NCBI GenBank assembly: GCA_017961625.1
Contig: JAGCWY010000095.1
Location: forward strand, 1-17,205
Length of the DNA: 17,205 nucleotides
Direction: 5' to 3'
Origin: Ruminococcus sp.
GTDB lineage: Bacteria > Bacillota > Clostridia > Oscillospirales > Ruminococcaceae
The notes below the pieces were generated by a model. The model saw only the letters and a program-made list of their open reading frames with translations. It ran no database searches and was not told the origin of the DNA. The translations under genes and the position numbers were made by a program. Shown in pieces: positions 1 to 7,913 of this stretch (position 1 is the first letter of the stretch; the number at the start of each line of letters is the position of its first letter).

Positions 1-362
1 CAACAACAACAATAACTACTACTACTACCTCAAAGCCAACGACCACAACAACTACTTCGAAAACTACTACAACTACAACAAAGGCCACTACCAAGCCGAC
101 AACGACTTCAACTACCACAACAACTACTACTTCAAGACCTACAACCACATCTACCACTACAACGACAACAACTACTACCACTGCTCCTCAAAAGCCGTTG
201 ATAGGCGATCTTAACCATGACGGAAGCGTTAATGTGGCAGATCTTGTTTACTGTCAGGGTTACCTGCTCGGAAAAATCACGCCCGAGTATCCCTGTGATG
301 CAAACAGCGATGGTATAGCCGACGTTTTCGATGTTATATTTATGAGAAAACTTCTTATATAG
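1..362 (+). CDS. C-terminal end of a secreted dockerin-containing (cellulosomal) protein, 5' partial
   Basis: The reading frame enters from the left edge (first complete codon at base 3) and ends at TAG 360-362. About the first 60 visible residues are an almost pure Thr tract with scattered Ser, Lys, Pro and Ala, as in the flexible, often glycosylated linkers of ruminococcal cellulosome proteins. A type I dockerin follows, with two calcium-binding repeats. The first reads GDLNHDGSVNVADLV and the second DANSDGIADVFDVIF, both with the D-x-N-x-D-G spacing of an EF-hand loop, and the protein ends in RKLLI a few residues later. The dockerin should attach the protein to a cohesin of a scaffoldin outside the cell. 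The catalytic or structural part lies upstream of the window, so the function of the protein cannot be told. The terminator just downstream makes this the last gene of its transcript. Confidence 0.9.
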   Translation, partial: TTTITTTTTSKPTTTTTTSKTTTTTTKATTKPTTTSTTTTTTTSRPTTTSTTTTTTTTTTAPQKPLIGDLNHDGSVNVADLVYCQGYLLGKITPEYPCDANSDGIADVFDVIFMRKLLI

Positions 363-390
363 CCATTGAACTTACCTTTATACCTTTCAG

Positions 391-436
391 AACGGCGCAG
401 CTCCGGATAATACCGGAGCTGCGCCGTTATTTTTAT
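391..436 (+). terminator. Strong rho-independent terminator after the dockerin gene
   Basis: A perfect 16-bp inverted repeat (arms 391-406 and 413-428, 6-nt loop ATAATA) is followed by ATTTTTATT on the + strand. It ends the transcript of the dockerin gene. The minus-strand side lacks a T tract, so it would stop the converging methyltransferase transcript less efficiently. Confidence 0.93.
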
Positions 437-492
437 TAAGTCGATAACATTTCGTGTAGTTATAACAGCAATGCTATACACTGTCGCCAATA

Positions 493-2571
493 TTATATAA
501 GTGGATGCCGCTTGAACTCCCTACTTGTCTCAAAAGAGTCATATTCCTCCTTTGATATTGCAACGCACTCCTCCGCAAGCTTATCAACTTTATCTGATTT
601 ACGGTAAATAACTGGAAATTTTGCTACCTCTCCTGACTGAAAGTTCAGTGTAGGATTGAGCTGTCCGAAAATATAAGCAAATACCTTAGAGTTGAGCAAT
701 GCACAGAGGTAGTTTTTCTTTTCTCCCATATCAAATATGCAGCAGCCACCGTTATCAAATATATATCCGTTCCCGAACTGCCGTATACTGAATTTCCCAC
801 TAGTTACTGTTGACCATGTAAGCCCCGGCTTTGTAAAGAACTGATAATTCGCTATGACCGCTGTTGGAATCTTCCTCATTTCCTCCGCATCGTCATACCA
901 GTCTATCAAATAATCGTTAAAACCGTACCATTTACGGTATCCGCCACCTTTATTATACGGGAACCATCGCCTTTTCATGGTATCAGCCCTGTCTATCCTG
1001 GTAGAGCCAAGGTTCATTTTGCTCCTGTCGACCTCATACCACAATCTGAGGAAACGATCGTTATCAGAGGTAGAATTTCCCTTTCTCGGTGCAGCTATGC
1101 TGCCGAGTGTGGGATACTGACTGTATACTCTTCTAACGTCTTTGCTTACCCAGTATGCCGCAGGAGCGTTTGGTAGTTCAGTAAATCCGTCGGAAGCTGT
1201 TTCAAATACATATCCGCATTCTTGAGAAGAAACAGCTTCAGCAAATTTATCGCGCTGAACGTCAAGTCCGCCTCTGAAATCAGTCAGCCTGAAATACAAT
1301 CCTTTTACGTCGGTGCGACAGTTCCGTAGAGTAAAGGCGCATATCGGTACTGTCGCGTCCTCGAAAGCCGAATACTCAAAATGTATAAGCGTTTCAAGTG
1401 TTTTTTCACTAAACATCATGCGCCTGAGCTTTTCATAGCTCTGTATGAACATCCAGACACAAGGTGTCAGGAATCCAAGGTATCCGTCAATCTCTGCAAG
1501 TTCTGTACAACGTACGATAAATGCCGAAAACAGGTCATTGTGATAGTCCGTGTATTCTGACTTGATAAAACTGAGGAGCTCTTTGTTCATGTTACTACAC
1601 GACATATAAGGCGGATTTGTAACCACAGTACTATATTTTCTCGTCAGCAGCCTGAACACAGCCGATGCCTTTGCATATTTTTCCTCGGGCTGAATAACCG
1701 GTCTGATAAGGCTTCCAAAGAGCTCTGCTCCTCTGAACTGCTCATTATCTCTACCTATATCCTCCATATCATATATCTGAGGCTCAATACTTTCAAAGAA
1801 TACTCTATCTGAATACTGCGCCGCTTTTATAAGCACCGCCAGACGCGCTATCCTTACTGCCTTGCTGTCGATATCAAGACCGAAGATATTGTTTTTGAGC
1901 ACTGCTCCCACAGCTTCGGTATCACTATATCCATGGGCTCTGTATAGTTCCATGAATATATCAAAGGCGTAAACAAGTATATTTCCGCTGCCTACGCAAG
2001 GATCAAGAAGGGTTATGCTCTCCGGAGCTTCTTTACCGTATGATATGCTCCTCGGTACATAGTACCCCATAGATGAGGTATCGTAACCACAGCGTGAAGC
2101 TAATATACGCCCAAGAGTATTTTCAATCATGTACCTGACAATCCAGTCGGGAGTAAATATCTGCGTTGCCGCAGCTATATGCTCGCTGTCCACTTTGGAA
2201 TTATTTTTAAGTCCTCGCAGTACGTTATCCTTCTTCTCACTGTTGTAATACTGATACAGCTGACCGATTAGCTGTACATTATCCTTCCATTCCTCCGGCG
2301 ATATCCCTGACAGAATCTCCTTGACCTCTTCTGCAGCTGAAAGTACAGTCTGCTCCGTAATATCTGTAAATACAAATTGGATAAGGCTCGGTATCTCTCT
2401 TATATCACTTATAGTTAATATCTCGTTTTCCGTTATATATTTTGAAGCCGCTCCCAGAAGAAAGGCTTCAAAGGAAAGCTCCTCTGAGGCTTCACCGACA
2501 AAGCGTTCTGACAGCATTTTTCTTACAGAAAGAGCTATATTTCTGACAGACGACTTTTTGATCCTTATCAC
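493..2571 (-). CDS. Orphan adenine-specific DNA methyltransferase, PglX-like (short form)
   Basis: Predicted to transfer a methyl group from S-adenosylmethionine to adenine in DNA. In the 692-aa product the SAM-binding motif I is DPCVGSG (about 190-196) and the catalytic motif IV is NPPY (319-322). The segment IFTPDWIVRYMIENTLGR (138-155) before motif I and the target-recognition half (PYNKGGGYRKWYG near 538-550, later SGKFSIRQFGNGYIFD) are recognisable signatures of PglX, the methyltransferase of BREX phage-defence systems. Typical PglX is about 1,200 aa. Here the N-terminal helical region is much shortened and the chain stops right after DSFETSREFKRHPLI, where PglX normally continues into its C-terminal region. 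No brxA, brxB, brxC, pglZ or brxL is present in the window. It has its own promoter and no close co-directional partner. The start is uncertain: the longest frame opens with GTG at 2571, but an AGGGGA sequence directly abuts it. The next in-frame ATG is codon 19. It may be a working solitary methyltransferase or a relic. Confidence 0.85.
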   Translation of the reverse strand: MIRIKKSSVRNIALSVRKMLSERFVGEASEELSFEAFLLGAASKYITENEILTISDIREIPSLIQFVFTDITEQTVLSAAEEVKEILSGISPEEWKDNVQLIGQLYQYYNSEKKDNVLRGLKNNSKVDSEHIAAATQIFTPDWIVRYMIENTLGRILASRCGYDTSSMGYYVPRSISYGKEAPESITLLDPCVGSGNILVYAFDIFMELYRAHGYSDTEAVGAVLKNNIFGLDIDSKAVRIARLAVLIKAAQYSDRVFFESIEPQIYDMEDIGRDNEQFRGAELFGSLIRPVIQPEEKYAKASAVFRLLTRKYSTVVTNPPYMSCSNMNKELLSFIKSEYTDYHNDLFSAFIVRCTELAEIDGYLGFLTPCVWMFIQSYEKLRRMMFSEKTLETLIHFEYSAFEDATVPICAFTLRNCRTDVKGLYFRLTDFRGGLDVQRDKFAEAVSSQECGYVFETASDGFTELPNAPAAYWVSKDVRRVYSQYPTLGSIAAPRKGNSTSDNDRFLRLWYEVDRSKMNLGSTRIDRADTMKRRWFPYNKGGGYRKWYGFNDYLIDWYDDAEEMRKIPTAVIANYQFFTKPGLTWSTVTSGKFSIRQFGNGYIFDNGGCCIFDMGEKKNYLCALLNSKVFAYIFGQLNPTLNFQSGEVAKFPVIYRKSDKVDKLAEECVAISKEEYDSFETSREFKRHPLI

Positions 2572-2614
2572 TCCCCTGCATTATAGTAAATGATGTACTC
2601 TATCATATATTATC

Positions 2615-2643
2615 ATTATACCATAAGATGACAATTCTTTCAA
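2615..2643 (-). promoter_or_regulatory. Sigma-A-type promoter of the methyltransferase gene
   Basis: Read on the minus strand: -35 TTGAAA (2638-2643), 17-bp spacer, -10 TATAAT (2615-2620) preceded by TGG, an extended -10. Predicted transcription start is near 2608, leaving a leader of about 37 nt before the GTG at 2571. Confidence 0.72.
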
Positions 2644-2719
2644 GCAAGCATACGGATTCCATCTCTTATATTTTTGTTTAATATTTTTAGTTAAAAATCA
2701 CATATTAATACTATGTTCA

Positions 2720-2748
2720 TTGACATTAATCATCTATTATGTTAGAAT
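2720..2748 (+). promoter_or_regulatory. Sigma-A-type promoter of the EAL-domain gene
   Basis: Consensus -35 TTGACA (2720-2725), exactly 17 bp, then -10 TAGAAT (2743-2748) with an extended TGT in front. The predicted start is near 2755. This places an upstream in-frame ATG at 2720 inside the promoter and argues for translation from 2792 or 2798. Confidence 0.78.
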
Positions 2749-2797
2749 AATTATGAAATGGATTTGTAACAATTCATTTTCAAGGGGGGATATGAAT

Positions 2798-4750
2798 ATG
2801 AAAGCTATACTGAGATCGCTTGGTTTCGAAAAGCACAGCAATTATGTACGCGACTATTTTGACAATACAAATATGAAATCCAGCATTTATATGTCAGTAG
2901 TTGTCATAGTACTAGAAATATGGATGATAATAAGGCTTACACTTACTATCATCAGAGAGAACCTGCAAAGCAATCTGAAGCATTTCTTTGAAAAATATTA
3001 TTCCAACTACGGTATATTGCTTTTCATGGCCTGCGTCATGCTTTTCTGCGCAGTACGCTATCTAAAGGGCAAATCAAAAAGGCGTTCTGTAATTCTGATA
3101 ACCAAATGGGTATTCATGATAACTTGTATTTACTTCGGAATAAAGGTTTCACTCAACGATTACGCCAAGGGTGAGCAGTTCCTTACTTTCCTCACCATGG
3201 AGCTCTTCGCACTTTGTCTTCTGACATGGAGACCTTTCACTGCATTTATAATATCCGGCAGTTCTTTCCTTTACTTCTATTCCTGTATAGATAAGATGGT
3301 TGCGATAAATACAGGTGAGGTAGGAGCCACCGTTGCTACAAAGATCAATTTCTTTTCAATGTGGCTTTCTACAATGATGATATGTATAGCCAGCTATAAT
3401 CGTATCCGCGCTCAGGCTCTTAAGGATGAGAACCTACATGAAATCAACACATATCTTTCAAAACTCTCTGTAGAAGACGAGCTGACTGGTATACATAATA
3501 TGTTTTATTTCAGAAATGAGGCAGAAAAGCTCCTGAATTACATCACTACCGACAAGGAAAACATTGTATTTCTCTTCTTTGATATAGAAAACTTCAAATC
3601 ATATAACGAAAAATATGGATTTCATGCCGGAAATGAGTTGCTCATAAAGATTGCTCACATGATAGATGACGCCTTTAAAAACTCCCTTGTATCACGTTTT
3701 TCCGACGATCATTTTGTAGTTCTCACAAGCTATGACGGAGTGCAAAAAATTATCGGCCAGCTTTCCGGAGAGATAAAGAAGTTTCAAAATGAAGTCCACC
3801 TTGAGCTTAAATGTGGCGCATACAGACCGCACGGTGAAGAGACCGATGTTAGTCAAGCATGTGACCGTGCTCGCTTTGCCTGCAACAGTATCAAAAAACA
3901 TTACGATCGCACTTGGCGGCTTTATGACAAATCCCTTGAGGACAAATTCCATCTGAAACAATACATAGTAAACAATATCGATACAGCTATTGCCAACGGC
4001 TACATAAAGGTTTACTATCAGCCTATAGTGCTCACGGAAAACGCAAATATCTGCGGTCTGGAAGCTCTTGCAAGATGGCAGGATCCGAATTACGGACTAC
4101 TCTCACCTGCCTCCTTCATAGAAATACTTGAAGAATACCGTCAGATATATAAGCTCGATATGTACATTATCGAATCGGTTTGCAAGGATTATCGCGATTC
4201 AACCGATAATCACAAGCCATTTGCACCTGTGTCCCTCAATTTCTCACGCCTTGACTTTGAACTCTGCGATATAGTAGGATATCTTTGCGAAACAGTTGAA
4301 AAGTACAATGTCCCCAGGGAATTCATAGAAGTCGAGATAACCGAAAGCGCACTAACAGACCAGCATGAGTTTCTACCAAATGCAATAAAGAAACTCAATG
4401 AATGCGGCTATAATGTATGGCTCGACGATTTCGGAAGCGGTTACTCCTCGTTGAACGTTCTTAAGGATTTCCATTTCGACGTACTGAAGATTGACATGAA
4501 ATTCCTTACAGGCTTCAACAACAATGAAAAGACCCGTCCTATCCTTGAAAATATCGTAAATCTTACTAAGAAGCTCAAAATGCTCTCTCTTACGGAAGGC
4601 GTTGAGACCAAAGAGCAATTCGATTTTCTTTGTTCTATCGGCTGTGAACGTGCACAGGGCTATCTTTTCAGCAAGCCTGTACCAATTGAAATTCTAAGAG
4701 AAAAGATTGAAAAAGGTGAGCTGAAAATGTCAGACAAATACAAAAACTAA
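2798..4750 (+). CDS. Membrane-bound GGDEF-EAL protein, probable cyclic-di-GMP phosphodiesterase
   Basis: Predicted to hydrolyse the second messenger cyclic-di-GMP at the cytoplasmic face of the membrane. The ATG at 2798 is chosen because AAGGGGGG lies 8 nt upstream; the ATG at 2792 is the alternative. Residues about 29-200 hold five or six hydrophobic membrane segments, possibly a sensor. A GGDEF-fold domain follows (about 222-376; DELTGIHN, FFDIENFKSYNEKYG), but its active-site loop reads SDDHF (302-306) instead of GGDEF, so it is probably not a cyclase and may bind GTP or act structurally. The EAL domain (about 384-636) keeps its key motifs: EAL at 422-424, SLNFSR, EITESAL, DDFGSGYSSL, KID, EGVET and QGYLFSKP. 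The 650-aa length is normal for this architecture. The gene stands alone between its own promoter and terminator. The signal it senses and its target process are unknown. Confidence 0.93.
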   Translation: MKAILRSLGFEKHSNYVRDYFDNTNMKSSIYMSVVVIVLEIWMIIRLTLTIIRENLQSNLKHFFEKYYSNYGILLFMACVMLFCAVRYLKGKSKRRSVILITKWVFMITCIYFGIKVSLNDYAKGEQFLTFLTMELFALCLLTWRPFTAFIISGSSFLYFYSCIDKMVAINTGEVGATVATKINFFSMWLSTMMICIASYNRIRAQALKDENLHEINTYLSKLSVEDELTGIHNMFYFRNEAEKLLNYITTDKENIVFLFFDIENFKSYNEKYGFHAGNELLIKIAHMIDDAFKNSLVSRFSDDHFVVLTSYDGVQKIIGQLSGEIKKFQNEVHLELKCGAYRPHGEETDVSQACDRARFACNSIKKHYDRTWRLYDKSLEDKFHLKQYIVNNIDTAIANGYIKVYYQPIVLTENANICGLEALARWQDPNYGLLSPASFIEILEEYRQIYKLDMYIIESVCKDYRDSTDNHKPFAPVSLNFSRLDFELCDIVGYLCETVEKYNVPREFIEVEITESALTDQHEFLPNAIKKLNECGYNVWLDDFGSGYSSLNVLKDFHFDVLKIDMKFLTGFNNNEKTRPILENIVNLTKKLKMLSLTEGVETKEQFDFLCSIGCERAQGYLFSKPVPIEILREKIEKGELKMSDKYKN

Positions 4751-4756
4751 ATATTT

Positions 4757-4787
4757 AGCGGTGCAGCAAATTCTGCACCGCTTTTTA
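4757..4787 (+). terminator. Rho-independent terminator after the EAL-domain gene
   Basis: A 10-bp perfect stem (AGCGGTGCAG 4757-4766, loop CAAATT, CTGCACCGCT 4773-4782) runs into TTTTTATC on the + strand. It lies between two convergent genes and may also slow transcripts of the GH43 gene arriving from the right, although its minus-strand tail (AAATATTT) is poor in T. Confidence 0.88.
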
Positions 4788-4846
4788 TCATTTCATTTTG
4801 CAGTTCAAAAGGAACTTGTTCATACAAATCAGTAAGTGTCAAAATA

Positions 4847-7738
4847 TCATCCTACAATAACTGTAGCTGTGATGTTTTTATTCGTTTTTGCAAGCTCTGC
4901 TTCATCGTTGAGATTTATAACAGGGTCTCCGTTTCCGTCAAAAGCTACACGTTTTATACGTGTATGCCTGCACGGGTCATAAAGCGGATCCTTGTTATAG
5001 GTGCCGCAGTTTCCCGACGAATGTGAATCAGGACGCGCATGGTATATGATAAGAAGATTTCCCATCTCATCCCGGACAAAGCTGTTATGTCCCGGACCTG
5101 CGCAGCCCTTTACGTCTGCTGTTGAAAGTACAGGACTGCTTAGCTTCCTCCAGCTCTTTACATCCATAAGGTCTGCATTTATATCCGCTTCCAGTCTTCC
5201 AACACAGTACTCCGAGCCTGTACCCGAAGCTGAGAAGAAAATATATACCTTATTGCCGGTTTTCAATATAGAAGCACCTTCGTTTACACGGTTATTCACG
5301 AGTTCCCAGTCATATTCCGGCTTTGTAAGGAGTATTGGCTTCGAGGTTAGCTTCCATGGCTGTGAAGGGTCTATCTCCGCCATAAAAAGCGATGAATCGC
5401 CTTTGATCTCAGCCCAAACCACATAATGCTTACCGTTGTTCTCAAAGTAAGTCATGTCAAGTGAAAAATTGGCAAAAGATGAACTGTCGCCGCTGCTTGC
5501 CTGCATCTGTCCACACTCGGTCCAACTACCTGTGTAGGGGTCACCGCTACATTTTAGCACATAAGGACGTATCGCCCATATATCGTCACTTGCTCCGGCT
5601 GCAAAGAACATATACCATGAGCCTCCTATGTAATGCATTTCCGGAGCCCATATATGCTTTGACAGTATTCCGCTGGAATGAGCCTTCCAAATTGTCTTTT
5701 CCTCTGCGGAGGCAAGTCCCTTTACTGTAGTGCTACGCCTAAGTATTATACGGTCATATCCCTTATCTACGCTTCCATAGGCGGGATAAGAAGCAGTAAA
5801 ATAATAATATCCGTCGCCGCCATCAACTATGTACGGGTCAGCTCTTTCTTTTATAAACGGGTCTGAGTACAGCTCCGAACTTGAACTGATCGTTCCTCTT
5901 ACCGTATATGTTCCTTCATTTGAAGTATTTATACCTGCAATGTCGGAACTATTCCAGTCAACGCTCATTTCGCACACTCCACCGCCTGTATACTCTGCTA
6001 TTACTGTCTTTGGCATTTCAGCACTGCCTCCGACTGTAACATTCACTACTGGTGCCCTCATTCTTGTATTTACAGGTGACAGTCCCTCAGAAGGATAAGC
6101 ATTTATCAGAGCTGTGTACTGATCGCCGTTTATGGGTATTACATAACCGTGACGAGGCATGAAGTTAAAGCTGTAGTTGCTTCGGCTGACTGTTGTGAAG
6201 TTCACAAGGTCTCTCGTCTCCTGCATTACATAGTAACCATCGCCGTAGGCGTCAGACATCATCAGCCACTTATCTTGATCTATAAGCTTGTAGATATTCG
6301 GTCCCTCAACTCCGAGGCTTCCCTCCGAGACCTGCTTTATCTCGCTATACGGTCCGCTCGCGTGATCTGCTGTAGCAAGATATATCCTCTTGTTGGTCTC
6401 GTTCTTGTAGTACATATAATACTTTCCTCCTACATTGATTATATCCGAATCTATAGCGTCATTTCCGTTAGCCGGAGCAAAGAGGAGCTTCGGTTCTGTA
6501 TCAAGACGTTTCATGTCCTTACTATAAGCGTAATACATTATTGTCCTGTCATCACGGCCTGGAACCCTTGCCGCAAAATATATCATATACTCGTCTTTTT
6601 CGGAATCGTATATAGCCTGCGGAGCCCATGCACGGTCTGCACCCTGCATACTGGAGTACTTATTTGCTATCTCTATACTCGTCTCGTCGAACCAGTGCAC
6701 CAAATCTGTAGATTTAGCACTCAGAAGATTTCTGTTGCTGTTCCAGCCAAGGGACGACTTCATATCCGTAGCCAGCATATAGTACAGACCGTCCTCACCC
6801 TTGAATATATATGGGTCTCTCAGACACTCAGTGCCTACACTGGACTGCCATACAGCTCTGCCACCATTGAGAGCCTTGAAGTTGTAGCCGTCAGTGCTTA
6901 CCGCATAAGAAAGACGCTCCTGCTCTGGAGAGTTTCCGAGGAAGTATGCAAAGAGATACGCAACGTCCGGCTTTTTAGTTGATATCGTGCTATACGTCTC
7001 TATATCAACATTTTTTCCTGCAATGAACCCTGTCAGCAGAACAAGGTCGGAAGCATTTACTGTTCCGTCACTGTTCATATCAGCAACAGCAGTCATAGTC
7101 TCGTCAAAGCTGCTTATTACACCTTTTTGCATAATTATACGGTCAAAGCTATCAACTGCGCCATCAAAATTAAGGTCTCCGCGGATAAACCTGTAGTCAC
7201 CTTCGGCAGGACGGATATAAAACTTCTGTCCTTCGCCTGCCCAATAGTCCCACTGATCTATATTGGCACCGTTCTCGTAACTTATGTCATATACGTCAAG
7301 AGCTGCGTTGCCGGAGCATTCTCCTGTTATATAGTATGCGTCGTCAGTGCGGTGAAGAATGAAATGCTGAGCAGCCGTATCCCTGTACTCAGAGAGATAG
7401 ATATTGTTTCCGTTAGTGGAATCTCCATTCTCTACTGTAAGCGCCATTCGTTTGTCAGCCCCCGAAAGTATGCAGCATTTCCCGTTCCCTGCATTCTCTA
7501 TACGCCATATCTGTGAGCTGTCGCCTTTTTTCTCCCACTGCTGCACATTTCCGTCGCTTGCAGCAGTTATGTATTTACCGCTTAGCCGTACCATGATTGT
7601 GTAATCCGCTCCGCTTATAACCTCGCCGTATTCGTCTGAAAAATCAGCATTAACTACCGCTTGCACAGTAACAGGGCAGGAATTAAATAACAATGCAGCC
7701 GCAGCAGATGCTGCAAGGATACTTTTCATTCTGTTCAT
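4847..7738 (-). CDS. Secreted cellulosomal enzyme CBM13-dockerin-GH43-Ig-GH43, probable arabinofuranosidase/beta-xylosidase
   Basis: A secreted dual-catalytic enzyme that should remove arabinose and/or xylose side groups from xylan or arabinan while docked on a scaffoldin. The ATG at 7738 is preferred because GAGG lies 8 nt upstream; a TTG six bases earlier is too close to it. From that ATG (963 aa): signal peptide about 1-28; ricin-type beta-trefoil CBM13 about 40-176 with SSQIWRI and related Q-x-W/F repeats; type I dockerin about 186-243 (GDLNFDGAVDSFD, ADMNSDGTVNASD); first GH43 five-bladed propeller about 253-558 with LRDPYIF (base Asp308), SDII (Asp432) and VEGPNI (acid Glu478); an Ig-like linker domain about 562-618; second GH43 about 625-945 with RADPYIV (Asp634), SLDMTYF (Asp761) and NEGASI (Glu820). 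Both GH43 modules keep the full catalytic triad. The two modules are not close copies and probably differ in specificity. Exact substrate cannot be read from the sequence. The gene is monocistronic. Confidence 0.9.
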   Translation of the reverse strand: MNRMKSILAASAAAALLFNSCPVTVQAVVNADFSDEYGEVISGADYTIMVRLSGKYITAASDGNVQQWEKKGDSSQIWRIENAGNGKCCILSGADKRMALTVENGDSTNGNNIYLSEYRDTAAQHFILHRTDDAYYITGECSGNAALDVYDISYENGANIDQWDYWAGEGQKFYIRPAEGDYRFIRGDLNFDGAVDSFDRIIMQKGVISSFDETMTAVADMNSDGTVNASDLVLLTGFIAGKNVDIETYSTISTKKPDVAYLFAYFLGNSPEQERLSYAVSTDGYNFKALNGGRAVWQSSVGTECLRDPYIFKGEDGLYYMLATDMKSSLGWNSNRNLLSAKSTDLVHWFDETSIEIANKYSSMQGADRAWAPQAIYDSEKDEYMIYFAARVPGRDDRTIMYYAYSKDMKRLDTEPKLLFAPANGNDAIDSDIINVGGKYYMYYKNETNKRIYLATADHASGPYSEIKQVSEGSLGVEGPNIYKLIDQDKWLMMSDAYGDGYYVMQETRDLVNFTTVSRSNYSFNFMPRHGYVIPINGDQYTALINAYPSEGLSPVNTRMRAPVVNVTVGGSAEMPKTVIAEYTGGGVCEMSVDWNSSDIAGINTSNEGTYTVRGTISSSSELYSDPFIKERADPYIVDGGDGYYYFTASYPAYGSVDKGYDRIILRRSTTVKGLASAEEKTIWKAHSSGILSKHIWAPEMHYIGGSWYMFFAAGASDDIWAIRPYVLKCSGDPYTGSWTECGQMQASSGDSSSFANFSLDMTYFENNGKHYVVWAEIKGDSSLFMAEIDPSQPWKLTSKPILLTKPEYDWELVNNRVNEGASILKTGNKVYIFFSASGTGSEYCVGRLEADINADLMDVKSWRKLSSPVLSTADVKGCAGPGHNSFVRDEMGNLLIIYHARPDSHSSGNCGTYNKDPLYDPCRHTRIKRVAFDGNGDPVINLNDEAELAKTNKNITATVIVG

Positions 7739-7808
7739 TCTCAAAACCTCTTTTCAGTATAAAATAATGTATTATTGAATTAATTACGATTCACACAACT
7801 CTAAGACA

Positions 7809-7837
7809 ATTCTATCTTATTTTTTCCTAAAAATCAA
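7809..7837 (-). promoter_or_regulatory. Promoter of the double-GH43 gene
   Basis: Minus strand: -35 TTGATT (7832-7837), 17 bp, -10 TAGAAT (7809-7814). The predicted start near 7802 gives a leader of about 64 nt. It lies downstream of the terminator of nothing else on this strand except the GH11 gene, so the GH43 gene need not depend on read-through. Confidence 0.6.
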
Positions 7838-7870
7838 TAGTTTTTTGTGCTTTTTTATTTATCATGGCAT

Positions 7871-7902
7871 AAAAAACTCCGGAACAAAGTCCGGAGTTTT
7901 TA
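7871..7902 (-). terminator. Rho-independent terminator after the xylanase-esterase gene
   Basis: A perfect 11-bp stem with arms AAAAACTCCGG (7872-7882) and CCGGAGTTTTT (7891-7901) and an 8-nt loop is flanked by A/T tracts on both sides. On the minus strand it follows the stop codon at 7914-7916 by about 12 bases and ends in a run of six Ts. It separates the two cellulosomal genes into separate transcripts. Confidence 0.9.
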
Positions 7903-7913
7903 ATACAATTATT

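Noticed and set aside
1..190. Possible CRISPR or minisatellite array
   Set aside because: The repetition is irregular and follows codons of a Thr-rich linker; there are no constant repeats with unique spacers.
260..490. Open frame of 76 codons on the minus strand
   Set aside because: It runs through the terminator hairpin and antisense to the dockerin; no SD and no recognisable product.
2720..2797. Upstream ATG at 2720 as the start of the EAL gene
   Set aside because: That ATG overlaps the -35 box of a near-consensus promoter whose start site is about 2755; the good SD precedes 2792/2798.
493..4750. Complete BREX or other defence island
   Set aside because: Only the PglX-like gene is present; the neighbours are a cyclic-di-GMP enzyme and cellulosomal genes, with no BREX partner, restriction subunit or integrase.
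6149..6982. 277-codon open frame on + inside the GH43 gene
   Set aside because: It is antisense to conserved GH43 catalytic sequence, has cysteine/isoleucine-rich non-protein-like composition and no SD; other + frames between 5000 and 7600 are likewise shadows.
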